Assembly (NCBI GenBank): GCA_035340715.1
Contig: DAOQTX010000001.1
Span: forward strand, 62,001-126,000
DNA: 64,000 bases
Direction: 5' to 3'
DNA from: DAOQTX01 sp035340715
GTDB lineage: Bacteria > Bacteroidota > Bacteroidia > AKYH767-A > OLB10
Made by a program: the position numbers and the translations under genes. Below, piece by piece: positions 47,608 through 55,469 of this stretch; within the stretch, counting starts at the first letter, position 1, and each line of letters starts with the position of its first letter. The notes beneath the pieces are model-generated. The model did not search any database and was not told the origin of the DNA. It saw only the letters and a program-made list of their open reading frames with translations.

Positions 47608-49968
47608 ATGAGAAAAACTAAGAAAAGATATAGCGTTTGGTTAGGTGTAGTGCTGCTGCATATTTGTTTAACCAAATCCATAGCTCAGACCAATAAAAAT
47701 GTTGATTTCCATGATCATACAATAGACCAAATTGTATTGCCTGAAAGCAATTTAGAAGATATTGATTTTAGACCCAATATAGTGATTAACCCAATGAGTT
47801 TTTTTGATGAATACAGATCAGCCTTTGGCTTGAGTAACGCTGATAAAATGCATTTATTAAAAACTAAGACAGACGATTTGGGATATACGCATTACACTCT
47901 CAGCCAGTATTATCGCAATATTAAAGTTGATGGTGGAATATATATTTTGCATTTCAACGATGCAGGATATTTATATTCTGGCAATGGGCATTTAATAAGC
48001 GGATTAAATATTAGTGCAACAAATCCAGAAATATCCTTAAACGAAGCTAGAGATATTGCCATGCAATACTCAGGAGCAAAAATATTTCTATGGGAGAATG
48101 AAGAATATGAATCGCGATTAAAGATAAAAAACAATGGTAGAGACACATCGTATTTTCCAAAAGGAGAACTCATTTGGGCTATGCCTCAAAACAAAGATGA
48201 TGGTACAGCTAACGATTATTTACTTGCTTACACATTTGACATCCATTGTTATTCTCCTTTAAAATCTATGAAAATAGTTGTTAGCGCTAATGATGGTAAA
48301 GTCATTCGAACAGAAAATTATTCTAGTCATTGCACTCAGCTAAACAATGCTCCTAATCCGTTTTATTCTCCAACTACTGTTTTCATTCAATGGACCGGCA
48401 GTACCTACAGATTGTATGATGATTGTCAAAGCGGTTATATATGGGTACGAGATTGGAATAGTACAACCACTACACCAAATGCAATAGAAATAACAGATGT
48501 AAGTGGAACCAATTGGAATACGCAAGTAAAAACTTTAGGCACAGCTACTTTATGGGGTCTCGAAAAATCACGAAATTATTTTTCAAGTGTATTTTCAAGA
48601 AATGGATGGGATAACAATAATGGAGATATAGACGCTTATGTAAATGCCCGCTTTACTGGTGATAATTGTGCACCTTGGCCATTTACAAGCAGCAATGAAG
48701 ACAATGCTTCTTTTAGTTGGCCAGCAACAGGTCCTGCAGTATGTAAAGTAGGTTCAGGTTGTAATCAGTCTGGTAATATTGATAGTTGGGGCACCATTGA
48801 TATATTAGGTCATGAATTTACACATGGTGTTACAGGAACAGCTGTAAGTGGAGGTTTAACCTACCAAGGTGAATCAGGAGCATTGAATGAATCGTTCAGT
48901 GATATTTTTGGTGAGATGATTGAAAACTATTCTATTACGGGTGGATGCGATTACCTTGAAGGTGCTGATCGATTAGACACTTGGGGAAGCCCGGATCCAA
49001 TACGATCTTTATCCAATCCTAATGCTTTTAATGATCCTGATACGTATGGTGGTACCTACTGGGCACCAACAAGTTCAAGTAGTCCTGATAATGGTGGAGT
49101 GCATACAAATAGTGGTGTTCAAAACTATTTCTTTTATCTTCTTGCAGAAGGTGGATCAGGCACCAATGATAATGGAAACAGCTATAGTGTTTCAGGTATT
49201 GGAAAAACTGCCGCAGCTGCTATAGCCTATCGTGCTCTTGATATTTATTTTACTTCAAGTTCAAATTATTCTAATGCAAGAACGCATTGGATAAAAGCCG
49301 CAAGAGATCTTTATGGTAATTGCAGTAACGAAGCATACCAAACTGCAAGAGCATGGCATGCAGTTGGTGTTGGGTCAAAACCTACAACATTAAATTATAA
49401 CGGGTGCCTTATTTTACCATATGGAATAGCTCCTTTTATTTTTTACGGTCAAAGTGCTGTAGCGTCTATTACAACACCTTATAATAGCTGTGGCACTACT
49501 ACTGTTAATAGTGGGGGATCAACATACTTAACCGCAAATGAAATTACTCTAACTCCAGGTTTTACAGCTTTGTCGGGATGTAATTTTACTGCATATGTTA
49601 CTCCTTGTACTACGAGTGTAGCCAGACCAATAGGTATTGTAGCAGATAACATTACTAAAAGTGATCGAAACTCACCTGCTAAGAAAAATAAGGTGGATGT
49701 TGTTTTAAATCCAAAAGATATTACCGTCAGTCCCAATCCATTTAATAGTAGCTTTAATTTAGAGATTAGCTTACCCGATGATGCACAGGTTACAATTAGC
49801 ATCATTAATTTAGCTGGTATAGAAATTGAAAAATTAGTGCAAAATGAATATAGGCAAAAAGGGTTGGTTCAGATGCAATACAAAAATGAAAGGCTAGCTC
49901 AAGGAATATATTTTTGCAAAATAGAAGTTGATGGGCGAATATATACGAAGAAACTGGTGAAGATGTAG
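47608..49968 (+). CDS. M4-family (thermolysin-like) metalloprotease with T9SS sorting domain
   Basis: A 786-residue secreted protease. A signal peptide (ending SIAQT, about residue 27) is followed by an FTP/PepSY-type propeptide. The catalytic domain has the zinc site HEFTH (H402, E403, H406), third ligand E428 in ALNESFSD, and the active-site H499 in DNGGVHTNSG. A cysteine-containing beta module (about 605-675, with ANEITLTPGFTALSGCNFTA) follows, resembling the GCX or 3-coathanger type. A T9SS type A domain ends the protein (VSPNPFNSSFNLEI, GIYFCKIE, KKLVKM). All catalytic residues are intact. It would digest extracellular proteins. Confidence 0.93.
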   Translation: MRKTKKRYSVWLGVVLLHICLTKSIAQTNKNVDFHDHTIDQIVLPESNLEDIDFRPNIVINPMSFFDEYRSAFGLSNADKMHLLKTKTDDLGYTHYTLSQYYRNIKVDGGIYILHFNDAGYLYSGNGHLISGLNISATNPEISLNEARDIAMQYSGAKIFLWENEEYESRLKIKNNGRDTSYFPKGELIWAMPQNKDDGTANDYLLAYTFDIHCYSPLKSMKIVVSANDGKVIRTENYSSHCTQLNNAPNPFYSPTTVFIQWTGSTYRLYDDCQSGYIWVRDWNSTTTTPNAIEITDVSGTNWNTQVKTLGTATLWGLEKSRNYFSSVFSRNGWDNNNGDIDAYVNARFTGDNCAPWPFTSSNEDNASFSWPATGPAVCKVGSGCNQSGNIDSWGTIDILGHEFTHGVTGTAVSGGLTYQGESGALNESFSDIFGEMIENYSITGGCDYLEGADRLDTWGSPDPIRSLSNPNAFNDPDTYGGTYWAPTSSSSPDNGGVHTNSGVQNYFFYLLAEGGSGTNDNGNSYSVSGIGKTAAAAIAYRALDIYFTSSSNYSNARTHWIKAARDLYGNCSNEAYQTARAWHAVGVGSKPTTLNYNGCLILPYGIAPFIFYGQSAVASITTPYNSCGTTTVNSGGSTYLTANEITLTPGFTALSGCNFTAYVTPCTTSVARPIGIVADNITKSDRNSPAKKNKVDVVLNPKDITVSPNPFNSSFNLEISLPDDAQVTISIINLAGIEIEKLVQNEYRQKGLVQMQYKNERLAQGIYFCKIEVDGRIYTKKLVKM

Positions 49969-49986
49969 TGTTAGTTTAATACAATG

Positions 49987-50024
49987 AAAAACCGCTCCTC
50001 TTTCACAAGTTGAGCGGTTTTTTT
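49987..50024. terminator. Bidirectional terminator between convergent genes
   Basis: A stem AAAACCGCTC/GAGCGGTTTT with a 14-base loop has a T run of seven after it and an A run before it. It can stop transcription of both the metalloprotease (+) and the small lipoprotein gene (-). Confidence 0.88.
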
Positions 50025-50045
50025 AGGCTTTTGTGTATGAACAGG

Positions 50046-50519
50046 TCACTTTACAAGCACTCCAAAAAACATCAAATCAATTTTCCACTCTTTGTTTTCG
50101 TTGAGTTTCCAAATGGTAGTATAAATTCCTGCATCGGAATCCACCACAGAATCGTTTTGAATAATATCCAAAGTATAACTGCCGGCATAATAAGCCATAT
50201 CATCTGTATTGTAGGCATTTATTTTTTCTGTCTTTAAATTAGCTACCATAGGTAAGTTTTTTCCAATCCAATTTGCGTTTATAATATCCGCTCCAGCCAT
50301 TGTCGCACTCGATGAAAACACAACAACAGAATGCTGATCAAACAAATTGAATACATACGTAGAATCGTGACTATTCCATGCTTGATTCCAACGGTTCATC
50401 AATGTATCAGCAAAAGCAGGATCTACAGAACTTGATTCACTCATAGGTGCTGTTTGGTTACATGAAAACAGTATAACTGTAATCATAATCGTAAAAAATG
50501 TGGCAATAAATTTTCTCAT
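50046..50519 (-). CDS. SnoaL/NTF2-like lipoprotein (DUF4440-type)
   Basis: A 157-residue lipoprotein. The lipobox ILFSC places the lipidated cysteine at residue 19. The mature part looks like an NTF2-like cone fold: DTLMNRWNQAWNSHDSTYVFNLF, HSVVVFSSSATMAGAD, then YAGSYTLDII and TTIWKLNENKEWKIDLM. Such domains bind small molecules or are enzymes in steroid-like pathways, but most lipoprotein versions have no known role. It follows the T9SS protein gene by 12 bases and ends at the shared terminator. Confidence 0.8.
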   Translation of the reverse strand: MRKFIATFFTIMITVILFSCNQTAPMSESSSVDPAFADTLMNRWNQAWNSHDSTYVFNLFDQHSVVVFSSSATMAGADIINANWIGKNLPMVANLKTEKINAYNTDDMAYYAGSYTLDIIQNDSVVDSDAGIYTTIWKLNENKEWKIDLMFFGVLVK

Positions 50520-50531
50520 ATAAGTTATAGA

Positions 50532-51509
50532 CTAATATTTTGATTCTATTACTATTGGAACGAATGAATTTTTTTGGTTTTTGTCTTTAAACCGAAGAAT
50601 ATAATTCCCGCTCGACAGATTTTGTACATCCAACGAATTATTATTTGAAATGCTTTGATCCATCAATCGACCGTTTACATCGTAAATATAGACTATAGTT
50701 TGATTGGGCAAATCATCTATGAAAATAATTCCGTTAGTTGGATTGGGGTAAGCCAAAGTTTTTATTCTCGATCCATCCTCATCAATGCTTGTACTTATAG
50801 AATTTGAGTACGCTACGGTTACATTCCCATTATTTTCCGAATAGTATAAGAGTTTTCTTCCTGTGTTTATATCATACCAGGTAATATAGGTGGAATTAGG
50901 TCCAAGGTTATTCGTTCTCATCTCTGTAACCATTGCCACATTGTTGAATGTGCTTTGTGGAAGGATTAAAGTACCAAATCCAGCAAAGGTTACCATTCTT
51001 GTCCCGTTCTGATAGCTGCTTATTGTTGATGCATTGCTATAGTTTGTTTTGGCGTAGGTATCGGTAAAAGATTGTCCATAGCTAAAGGGAAAAATAAGGT
51101 GTTTATCTAAATCGGTATAGTCTTCATGTGCTCCGCTTGATGGATAGGTTCCAACGGTTACCAGGCTATCGCTATTCAATTTCAGATAATGATATTCCAA
51201 TACAGAGGTGAGTGCCGGATCATATTCCACATAATTGCTTTGAGAATACAATGAAGCATAGGGTGTTCCAACAGAACTGACATATACCATATTCAAAACA
51301 GGATATCCTGCTGCAGCGGTCAATCCACTTGCATTCCAAGTGATACCATTGCCAACGCTTGTTAAAATTGTAGGGTTTAGTGAAGAATTATTTCCAACGA
51401 TAACTGAATTGGTAAAACCTAAACAAAGTGAAAAGTTAGCATAGGTAAGGGTTTGTGCATTGGTGATATTTATCCAAGCAAGACATAAGATAAGTAGTAG
51501 TTTTTTCAT
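50532..51509 (-). CDS. Secreted protein with T9SS type A sorting domain
   Basis: A 325-residue exported protein with a signal peptide ending TNAQT (about residue 19). The body (20-240) is a beta-rich domain that I do not recognise, with YVEYDPALTSVLEYHYLKL and FSYGQSFTDTYAK. The last 80 residues form a T9SS type A domain: AYPNPTNGIIFID, VYIYDVNGRLMDQS, LSSGNYILRF. It has two bases of gap to the upstream gene and 12 to the downstream lipoprotein, so the three are co-transcribed. It is likely exported by SprA and attached to the surface. Confidence 0.83.
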   Translation of the reverse strand: MKKLLLILCLAWINITNAQTLTYANFSLCLGFTNSVIVGNNSSLNPTILTSVGNGITWNASGLTAAAGYPVLNMVYVSSVGTPYASLYSQSNYVEYDPALTSVLEYHYLKLNSDSLVTVGTYPSSGAHEDYTDLDKHLIFPFSYGQSFTDTYAKTNYSNASTISSYQNGTRMVTFAGFGTLILPQSTFNNVAMVTEMRTNNLGPNSTYITWYDINTGRKLLYYSENNGNVTVAYSNSISTSIDEDGSRIKTLAYPNPTNGIIFIDDLPNQTIVYIYDVNGRLMDQSISNNNSLDVQNLSSGNYILRFKDKNQKNSFVPIVIESKY

Positions 51510-51511
51510 GA

Positions 51512-52000
51512 CTATTTTGATTTAAGTTGCATTGCATATAGATCAACAAAAAAGTCACAAGCCATACAATTTTCGAAATCACTTAATTCTTTACCCTTTT
51601 CTTTTTTACACCCTTGAGCAATAAGAGTTGCTTCCATAATTGCGCCTGGCTTAACAGTCCCTTGCTTCTTTTCACCAAAATGAGATTTAACTAATTTGTC
51701 GTAATAGTTAGAATCGAAAGTAAGTTTGAGTTTTGCGCTCGTATTGTTTTTTACTTCTACTTGATAGTGACAAGCGATTCCCTTACGATTGGCAAGAGCT
51801 ATTCTATATTCAATCTCTCCTTTACTACCATCTTCCAAGACAAGTTCCATTTTAGTCCATTCCGTAAACTCACCCATCGATTTACTGCTTGGCTTGTCAA
51901 TGGTAACCACCTTATTACCGAAGTCTGCGTTTTGTGCATTTAGATTTACTGAAAGAGATAGGAATATTCCTATGCAAATGATTTTAATAATTGATTTCAT
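51512..52000 (-). CDS. Secreted protein of unknown function with conserved-type cysteines
   Basis: A 162-residue protein with a signal peptide ending LNAQN (about residue 23). The mature part is beta-rich (MELVLEDGSKGEIEYRIAL, HYQVEVKNNTSAKLKLTF) and has four cysteines: one in ACHYQ, one in GCKK, and a pair NCMAC near the end. I do not recognise a family. The sequence resembles a small immunoglobulin-like domain stabilised by disulphides. It heads a three-gene operon with the T9SS protein and the lipoprotein. Its upstream gap has palindromes. Confidence 0.75.
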   Translation of the reverse strand: MKSIIKIICIGIFLSLSVNLNAQNADFGNKVVTIDKPSSKSMGEFTEWTKMELVLEDGSKGEIEYRIALANRKGIACHYQVEVKNNTSAKLKLTFDSNYYDKLVKSHFGEKKQGTVKPGAIMEATLIAQGCKKEKGKELSDFENCMACDFFVDLYAMQLKSK

Positions 52001-52011
52001 ACGTGTTGTTT

Positions 52012-52054
52012 TATTTGCAAATATGAAAGCAAGCGCATTATGCTACAATAGCAT
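52012..52054. promoter_or_regulatory. Palindrome and inverted repeat upstream of the secreted three-gene operon
   Basis: Two structures lie between the response regulator stop and the secreted protein start at 52000. One is a perfect 12-base palindrome TATTTGCAAATA (52012-52023). The other is ATGCTA-CAA-TAGCAT (52040-52054). Read on the minus strand, CATATTTG within the first is one base off TAnnTTTG, so it may overlap a -7 box. Confidence 0.4.
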
Positions 52055-52065
52055 GATAGTAGTAA

Positions 52066-52695
52066 TTAGTTTCTGGGATATACTTTGTTTAGTGCTTCGG
52101 TTCTAGAGTTTACCTGAAGTTTCTCATAAATATTTCGGATATGAGTTCTAACGGTATCGGTACTAATAAATAATTTTATAGCCACTTCTTTATATCGAAA
52201 TCCTTTGCTTAGCAAATCCAGAATTTCTTTCTCCCTGTTGGATAAATTTTTCCAGTCGCTGCTTGGCACTTCCTTATCCTTAAAACTACCTATAACTTTA
52301 CGCGCAATTTGGGTACTTATAGGAGATCCTCCATTCTGTACTTCATAAACCGATTCCACTAATTTTGAAGGAGTCTCTGACTTTAATATATATCCATTTG
52401 CTCCTGCTCGCAAAGCTTCAAAGATGGTTTCGCTATCCTCGATGGAAGAACATACGATGAATTGAGTTGATTGCATTGATTCGGACAATTGCTTTATCAG
52501 ATCAATGCCTGTTTTGCCAGGCAGTTGAATGTCCACTAAAACCACTTCTGAGTTTAAGTCAGGTAATTCATTGAGAGCGGATTCAGCATCAGCAAAAGAC
52601 TTTTGAAATTGAATGTTTGAGCTCCCTTTAAACAAGGCTTCCAACATTTCACGAATGTCTTTTTGATCCTCAACAATAGATAGTTTAATGCTCAT
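52066..52695 (-). CDS. LuxR/NarL-type response regulator
   Basis: A 209-residue regulator. The receiver domain has ED at residues 9-10, phospho-acceptor D55 in VVLVDIQLPGKTG and the lysine in LKSETPSKLV. The output domain is LuxR-type: LSNREKEILDLLSKGFRYKEVAI, then STDTVRTHIRNIYEKLQV. An in-frame ATG 14 codons upstream exists, but ATG at 52695 begins the standard MSIKLSIVED start. It is the probable partner of the TPR kinase upstream, with an 83-base gap that contains an inverted repeat. Confidence 0.9.
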   Translation of the reverse strand: MSIKLSIVEDQKDIREMLEALFKGSSNIQFQKSFADAESALNELPDLNSEVVLVDIQLPGKTGIDLIKQLSESMQSTQFIVCSSIEDSETIFEALRAGANGYILKSETPSKLVESVYEVQNGGSPISTQIARKVIGSFKDKEVPSSDWKNLSNREKEILDLLSKGFRYKEVAIKLFISTDTVRTHIRNIYEKLQVNSRTEALNKVYPRN

Positions 52696-52740
52696 ACTTT
52701 TTCTGGCTCGTAAATTTATACAAATATGAGTCATCAATAG

Positions 52741-52758
52741 ATCACATAAAGATGTGAT
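52741..52758. promoter_or_regulatory. Inverted repeat before the second response regulator gene
   Basis: ATCACAT-AAAG-ATGTGAT is a perfect seven-base-arm repeat with four-base spacer in the gap between the TPR kinase and its regulator. It may be a DNA-binding site or a hairpin in the transcript. Its half-sites run opposite to the CRP order. Confidence 0.4.
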
Positions 52759-52778
52759 TTGTCTTTTGTACCGTTCCT

Positions 52779-54764
52779 TTAAACAGGAACCGATATCGCG
52801 ATCTGAGTTCCTTCACTATTAGAATTAATGTTCCATTTTCCCCCAATATCCGCAATCCTTTGCTCCATATTTCTGAGTCCGTTTCCACTAGATTTTACTT
52901 TATCAATTTCACACCCTATTCCATTATCGCTTACAGATATGCTCAACAAATTTTGTTCGGTTTTGATTGAAACTTGAATAACATCGGCCTTTGCATGTTT
53001 AACCGCATTATTTAAGGCTTCCTTAAAAGTCATGATAATATTTCGTTGGACTTCTTTAGTTATTTTCTTTTCTTCAATCGTCTCCGGTATGTTCATACTA
53101 AACTTTATATTCAATCCATCCATAAAATCATTGGCATGTTCATGCATACGATAAATTAAATTATCTAAAGTGTTGTTCGATGGATTTAAAGCCCAAACCA
53201 AATCGCGCAAATTATTCGACAATTGTTGAGATACTGTTGAGAAGCTTCGCAATTGTTTTTTCTGTGAGATGTTCAAGTCCGGTGAATTCTGGAATTGACC
53301 TGATAGCAAAGATAGTTTAGACAATCCGGCTCCAATTTCATCATGCAGATCTTTTGATATACGTTCTCTTTCTTTAAACTCACTAGCCAATCGTTTAAGT
53401 TCATTTTCTTTTTTTTCTTTTTCAAGATTTATGGCAAACTCCAATTTTTGCTTCGCAGAATTGCTCTGATAAAACCATCCACTGGCTATAACAATCAAAA
53501 CGACTATTAATGTCAGAATTATAATTTGATCTGACTTCCTCTCTACTAATGTTTGTTCTTTAATGAGGTCTGCCTGTTGCTTCGCAATGGTCTTCTCTTT
53601 GTTTAAGGTTTCGTATTGAATTTGCAGCTCGTTGATTTGTCTATATTTCTCAACATTGAGTAAAGAATCATTTAATCGTGAATAGTGCTGATAAAATTCT
53701 AGAGCTTTAGCATGTTCTGAGCGTTCTTCAAACAATTTCGCAATACGCCTAAAGGTCTCCTTCAACTTTTCCTTATTCGCCTTTATAGCATATAAATATT
53801 GTAAGCCTTCGTTCAAATACTTGTCTATTTTGAATCGTTCCTTTGGATTTACTTTGTATAGAGATAGCGCACAATTAATATTGGAAAGACAAATGCCATT
53901 TCCATTCTTCAATGAAATTTGAATCAATCTTTCTTCCAAAAATTTGTTTAAGGCTTCTTCATAACGACTTTCTTCATAAAATATATCCCCCAAGCTCCTT
54001 AAACATATGGCATAATTTAACTGCTCGCTTTGATCTTTAAATCGATCGGCTGCTTGTTGAAGGACTATAATTGCGGAATCAATTTTTCCTTCATGATACA
54101 TACACCTCCCGACATTGATTTGATACAAAGGGTGTAAATATCCATATGTATCACTTGCAATTAGGGTATTTCCTAATTCGGTATATCTTTTCGCCTCCGC
54201 TACGTTACCCAATTCTAAATAGAGTTCCGCGATATAAAAATACATGCGCATGCCCAGATTCCCTGTACGGTTCATATACGTTAAAGTCTTTAAATACAAA
54301 TTCAATGCTTCTTTGTATTGTCCTTGTTCTTTTAAAGTAATGGCGATGTTATTGAGACTTGTAGAAATTTTGTTGTACTTCTTAGATAAAAGAGCAAGCC
54401 GATAACTTTGATAATGACAATATCGTGCTTCATCAAATTTTGACATAGATTCATATGCATTTCCCATAGCATTGTAAGCGTTGAACATATAGACCGTATC
54501 CTTATTTTTTAATGCCAACTGCAAACATTCATGACCATATTTTAACGCAGTATCGGGAGCTAAGAATCCATACTCGAAGCTTAAGGTATATAAACAGTTC
54601 AGTTTTACTGAGTCAACTTGAGTCTGTTTAAGCACTTGTAATGTGCTATCTAAAAAATACAATTCGACCGCTTTTGATGAAGCAGAAGTTAATAATAATA
54701 CGCCTATAAAAAATCGAATAACACCAATTCGAATACTAGCACACATACCATTCAATTGATGCAT
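52779..54764 (-). CDS. TPR-repeat sensor histidine kinase
   Basis: A 661-residue sensor. A signal-anchor (residues 11-33) precedes a periplasmic array of tetratricopeptide repeats, for example GNAYESMSKFDEARYCHYQ, ALNLYLKTLTYM, LGDIFYEESRYEEALNKF and ALEFYQHYSRL. A transmembrane helix (IIILTLIVVLIVIASGWF, about 420-437) and a coiled coil come next. The HisKA_3 kinase has the phospho-acceptor H474 in KDLHDEIGAGLSKL, N-box FKEALNNAVKHA and SDNGIGC. The layout is common in Bacteroidota two-component systems whose ligands are unknown. It is co-oriented with the regulator gene that follows. Confidence 0.92.
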   Translation of the reverse strand: MHQLNGMCASIRIGVIRFFIGVLLLTSASSKAVELYFLDSTLQVLKQTQVDSVKLNCLYTLSFEYGFLAPDTALKYGHECLQLALKNKDTVYMFNAYNAMGNAYESMSKFDEARYCHYQSYRLALLSKKYNKISTSLNNIAITLKEQGQYKEALNLYLKTLTYMNRTGNLGMRMYFYIAELYLELGNVAEAKRYTELGNTLIASDTYGYLHPLYQINVGRCMYHEGKIDSAIIVLQQAADRFKDQSEQLNYAICLRSLGDIFYEESRYEEALNKFLEERLIQISLKNGNGICLSNINCALSLYKVNPKERFKIDKYLNEGLQYLYAIKANKEKLKETFRRIAKLFEERSEHAKALEFYQHYSRLNDSLLNVEKYRQINELQIQYETLNKEKTIAKQQADLIKEQTLVERKSDQIIILTLIVVLIVIASGWFYQSNSAKQKLEFAINLEKEKKENELKRLASEFKERERISKDLHDEIGAGLSKLSLLSGQFQNSPDLNISQKKQLRSFSTVSQQLSNNLRDLVWALNPSNNTLDNLIYRMHEHANDFMDGLNIKFSMNIPETIEEKKITKEVQRNIIMTFKEALNNAVKHAKADVIQVSIKTEQNLLSISVSDNGIGCEIDKVKSSGNGLRNMEQRIADIGGKWNINSNSEGTQIAISVPV

Positions 54765-54818
54765 GAAAATTAAAGATTTTCTTTTGCTAATTTATTCTCT
54801 GAACTAAAATAAAATTGC

Positions 54819-55457
54819 TTAAGACATGAAGATCCATTCGCAGAAAAACCCTAATAAAAAACCCGTATAAACTTCCAATGGACTATGCTTTCCATGAACA
54901 ATACGCGCAGTGCCTAATAGCCCGGCAATAAATACGGTGATTAGAATTGGTACAGTGATGGAAATAATCAAATGAGATGAAAGCGCAACCAATATGCCGG
55001 TAAGGCCACCAATACCAATCATGTGAATGGATATTTTAAAAAAAAGGTTGATGAAGAATACGAGTATTATTGCAATAGAAGCTGCCAACATTATCTTACT
55101 AAAGATCAATCCTACGGGTAATCTTGATAGCAGGTACCAGCCGGTAAAATAATATATTGCTGTAGTGAGGTAGGGTATGTTTCGCTCTTTTCGAAGGGGC
55201 ATGTGCAAAGAGGATATGGTGCCTTTTTGCAAAAGCATTATGGCAGTGGCTAAAGGAAACAATAGGGTGCTCACTACTATGAGCAATAAAATAATACGCT
55301 GTACAACGGCAGGAATGCTGTACACCAAGTATATGTTGTAATAAAAAACCAATAGCGTAGCATAAACGGGCATAAGCAAAGGATGAAAAGCATATGCCAA
55401 GAAAGTGGATAGTTTTCTGTTAAACGGTATAGGTCTGATGAAAGAAGTCGCTTGCAC
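54819..55457 (-). CDS. PAP2-like membrane phosphatase family protein
   Basis: A 212-residue integral membrane protein with about six helices. The pattern KISIHMIGIGGLTG (about 141-154) and ARIVHGKHSPLEVYTGFLLG (about 183-202) mirrors the C2 and C3 motifs of type 2 phosphatidic acid phosphatases, though the first catalytic motif KX6RP is not clearly seen. A lipid phosphate phosphatase or undecaprenyl-type recycling role is possible; the missing first motif makes activity uncertain. It begins 12 bases after rpoN and is co-transcribed with it. Confidence 0.7.
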   Translation of the reverse strand: MQATSFIRPIPFNRKLSTFLAYAFHPLLMPVYATLLVFYYNIYLVYSIPAVVQRIILLLIVVSTLLFPLATAIMLLQKGTISSLHMPLRKERNIPYLTTAIYYFTGWYLLSRLPVGLIFSKIMLAASIAIILVFFINLFFKISIHMIGIGGLTGILVALSSHLIISITVPILITVFIAGLLGTARIVHGKHSPLEVYTGFLLGFFCEWIFMS

Positions 55458-55469
55458 TGCTGTTTAGGA

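Noticed and set aside
52741..52758. CRP binding site
   Set aside because: The half-sites are in the opposite order (TCACA then TGTGA) to the CRP consensus.
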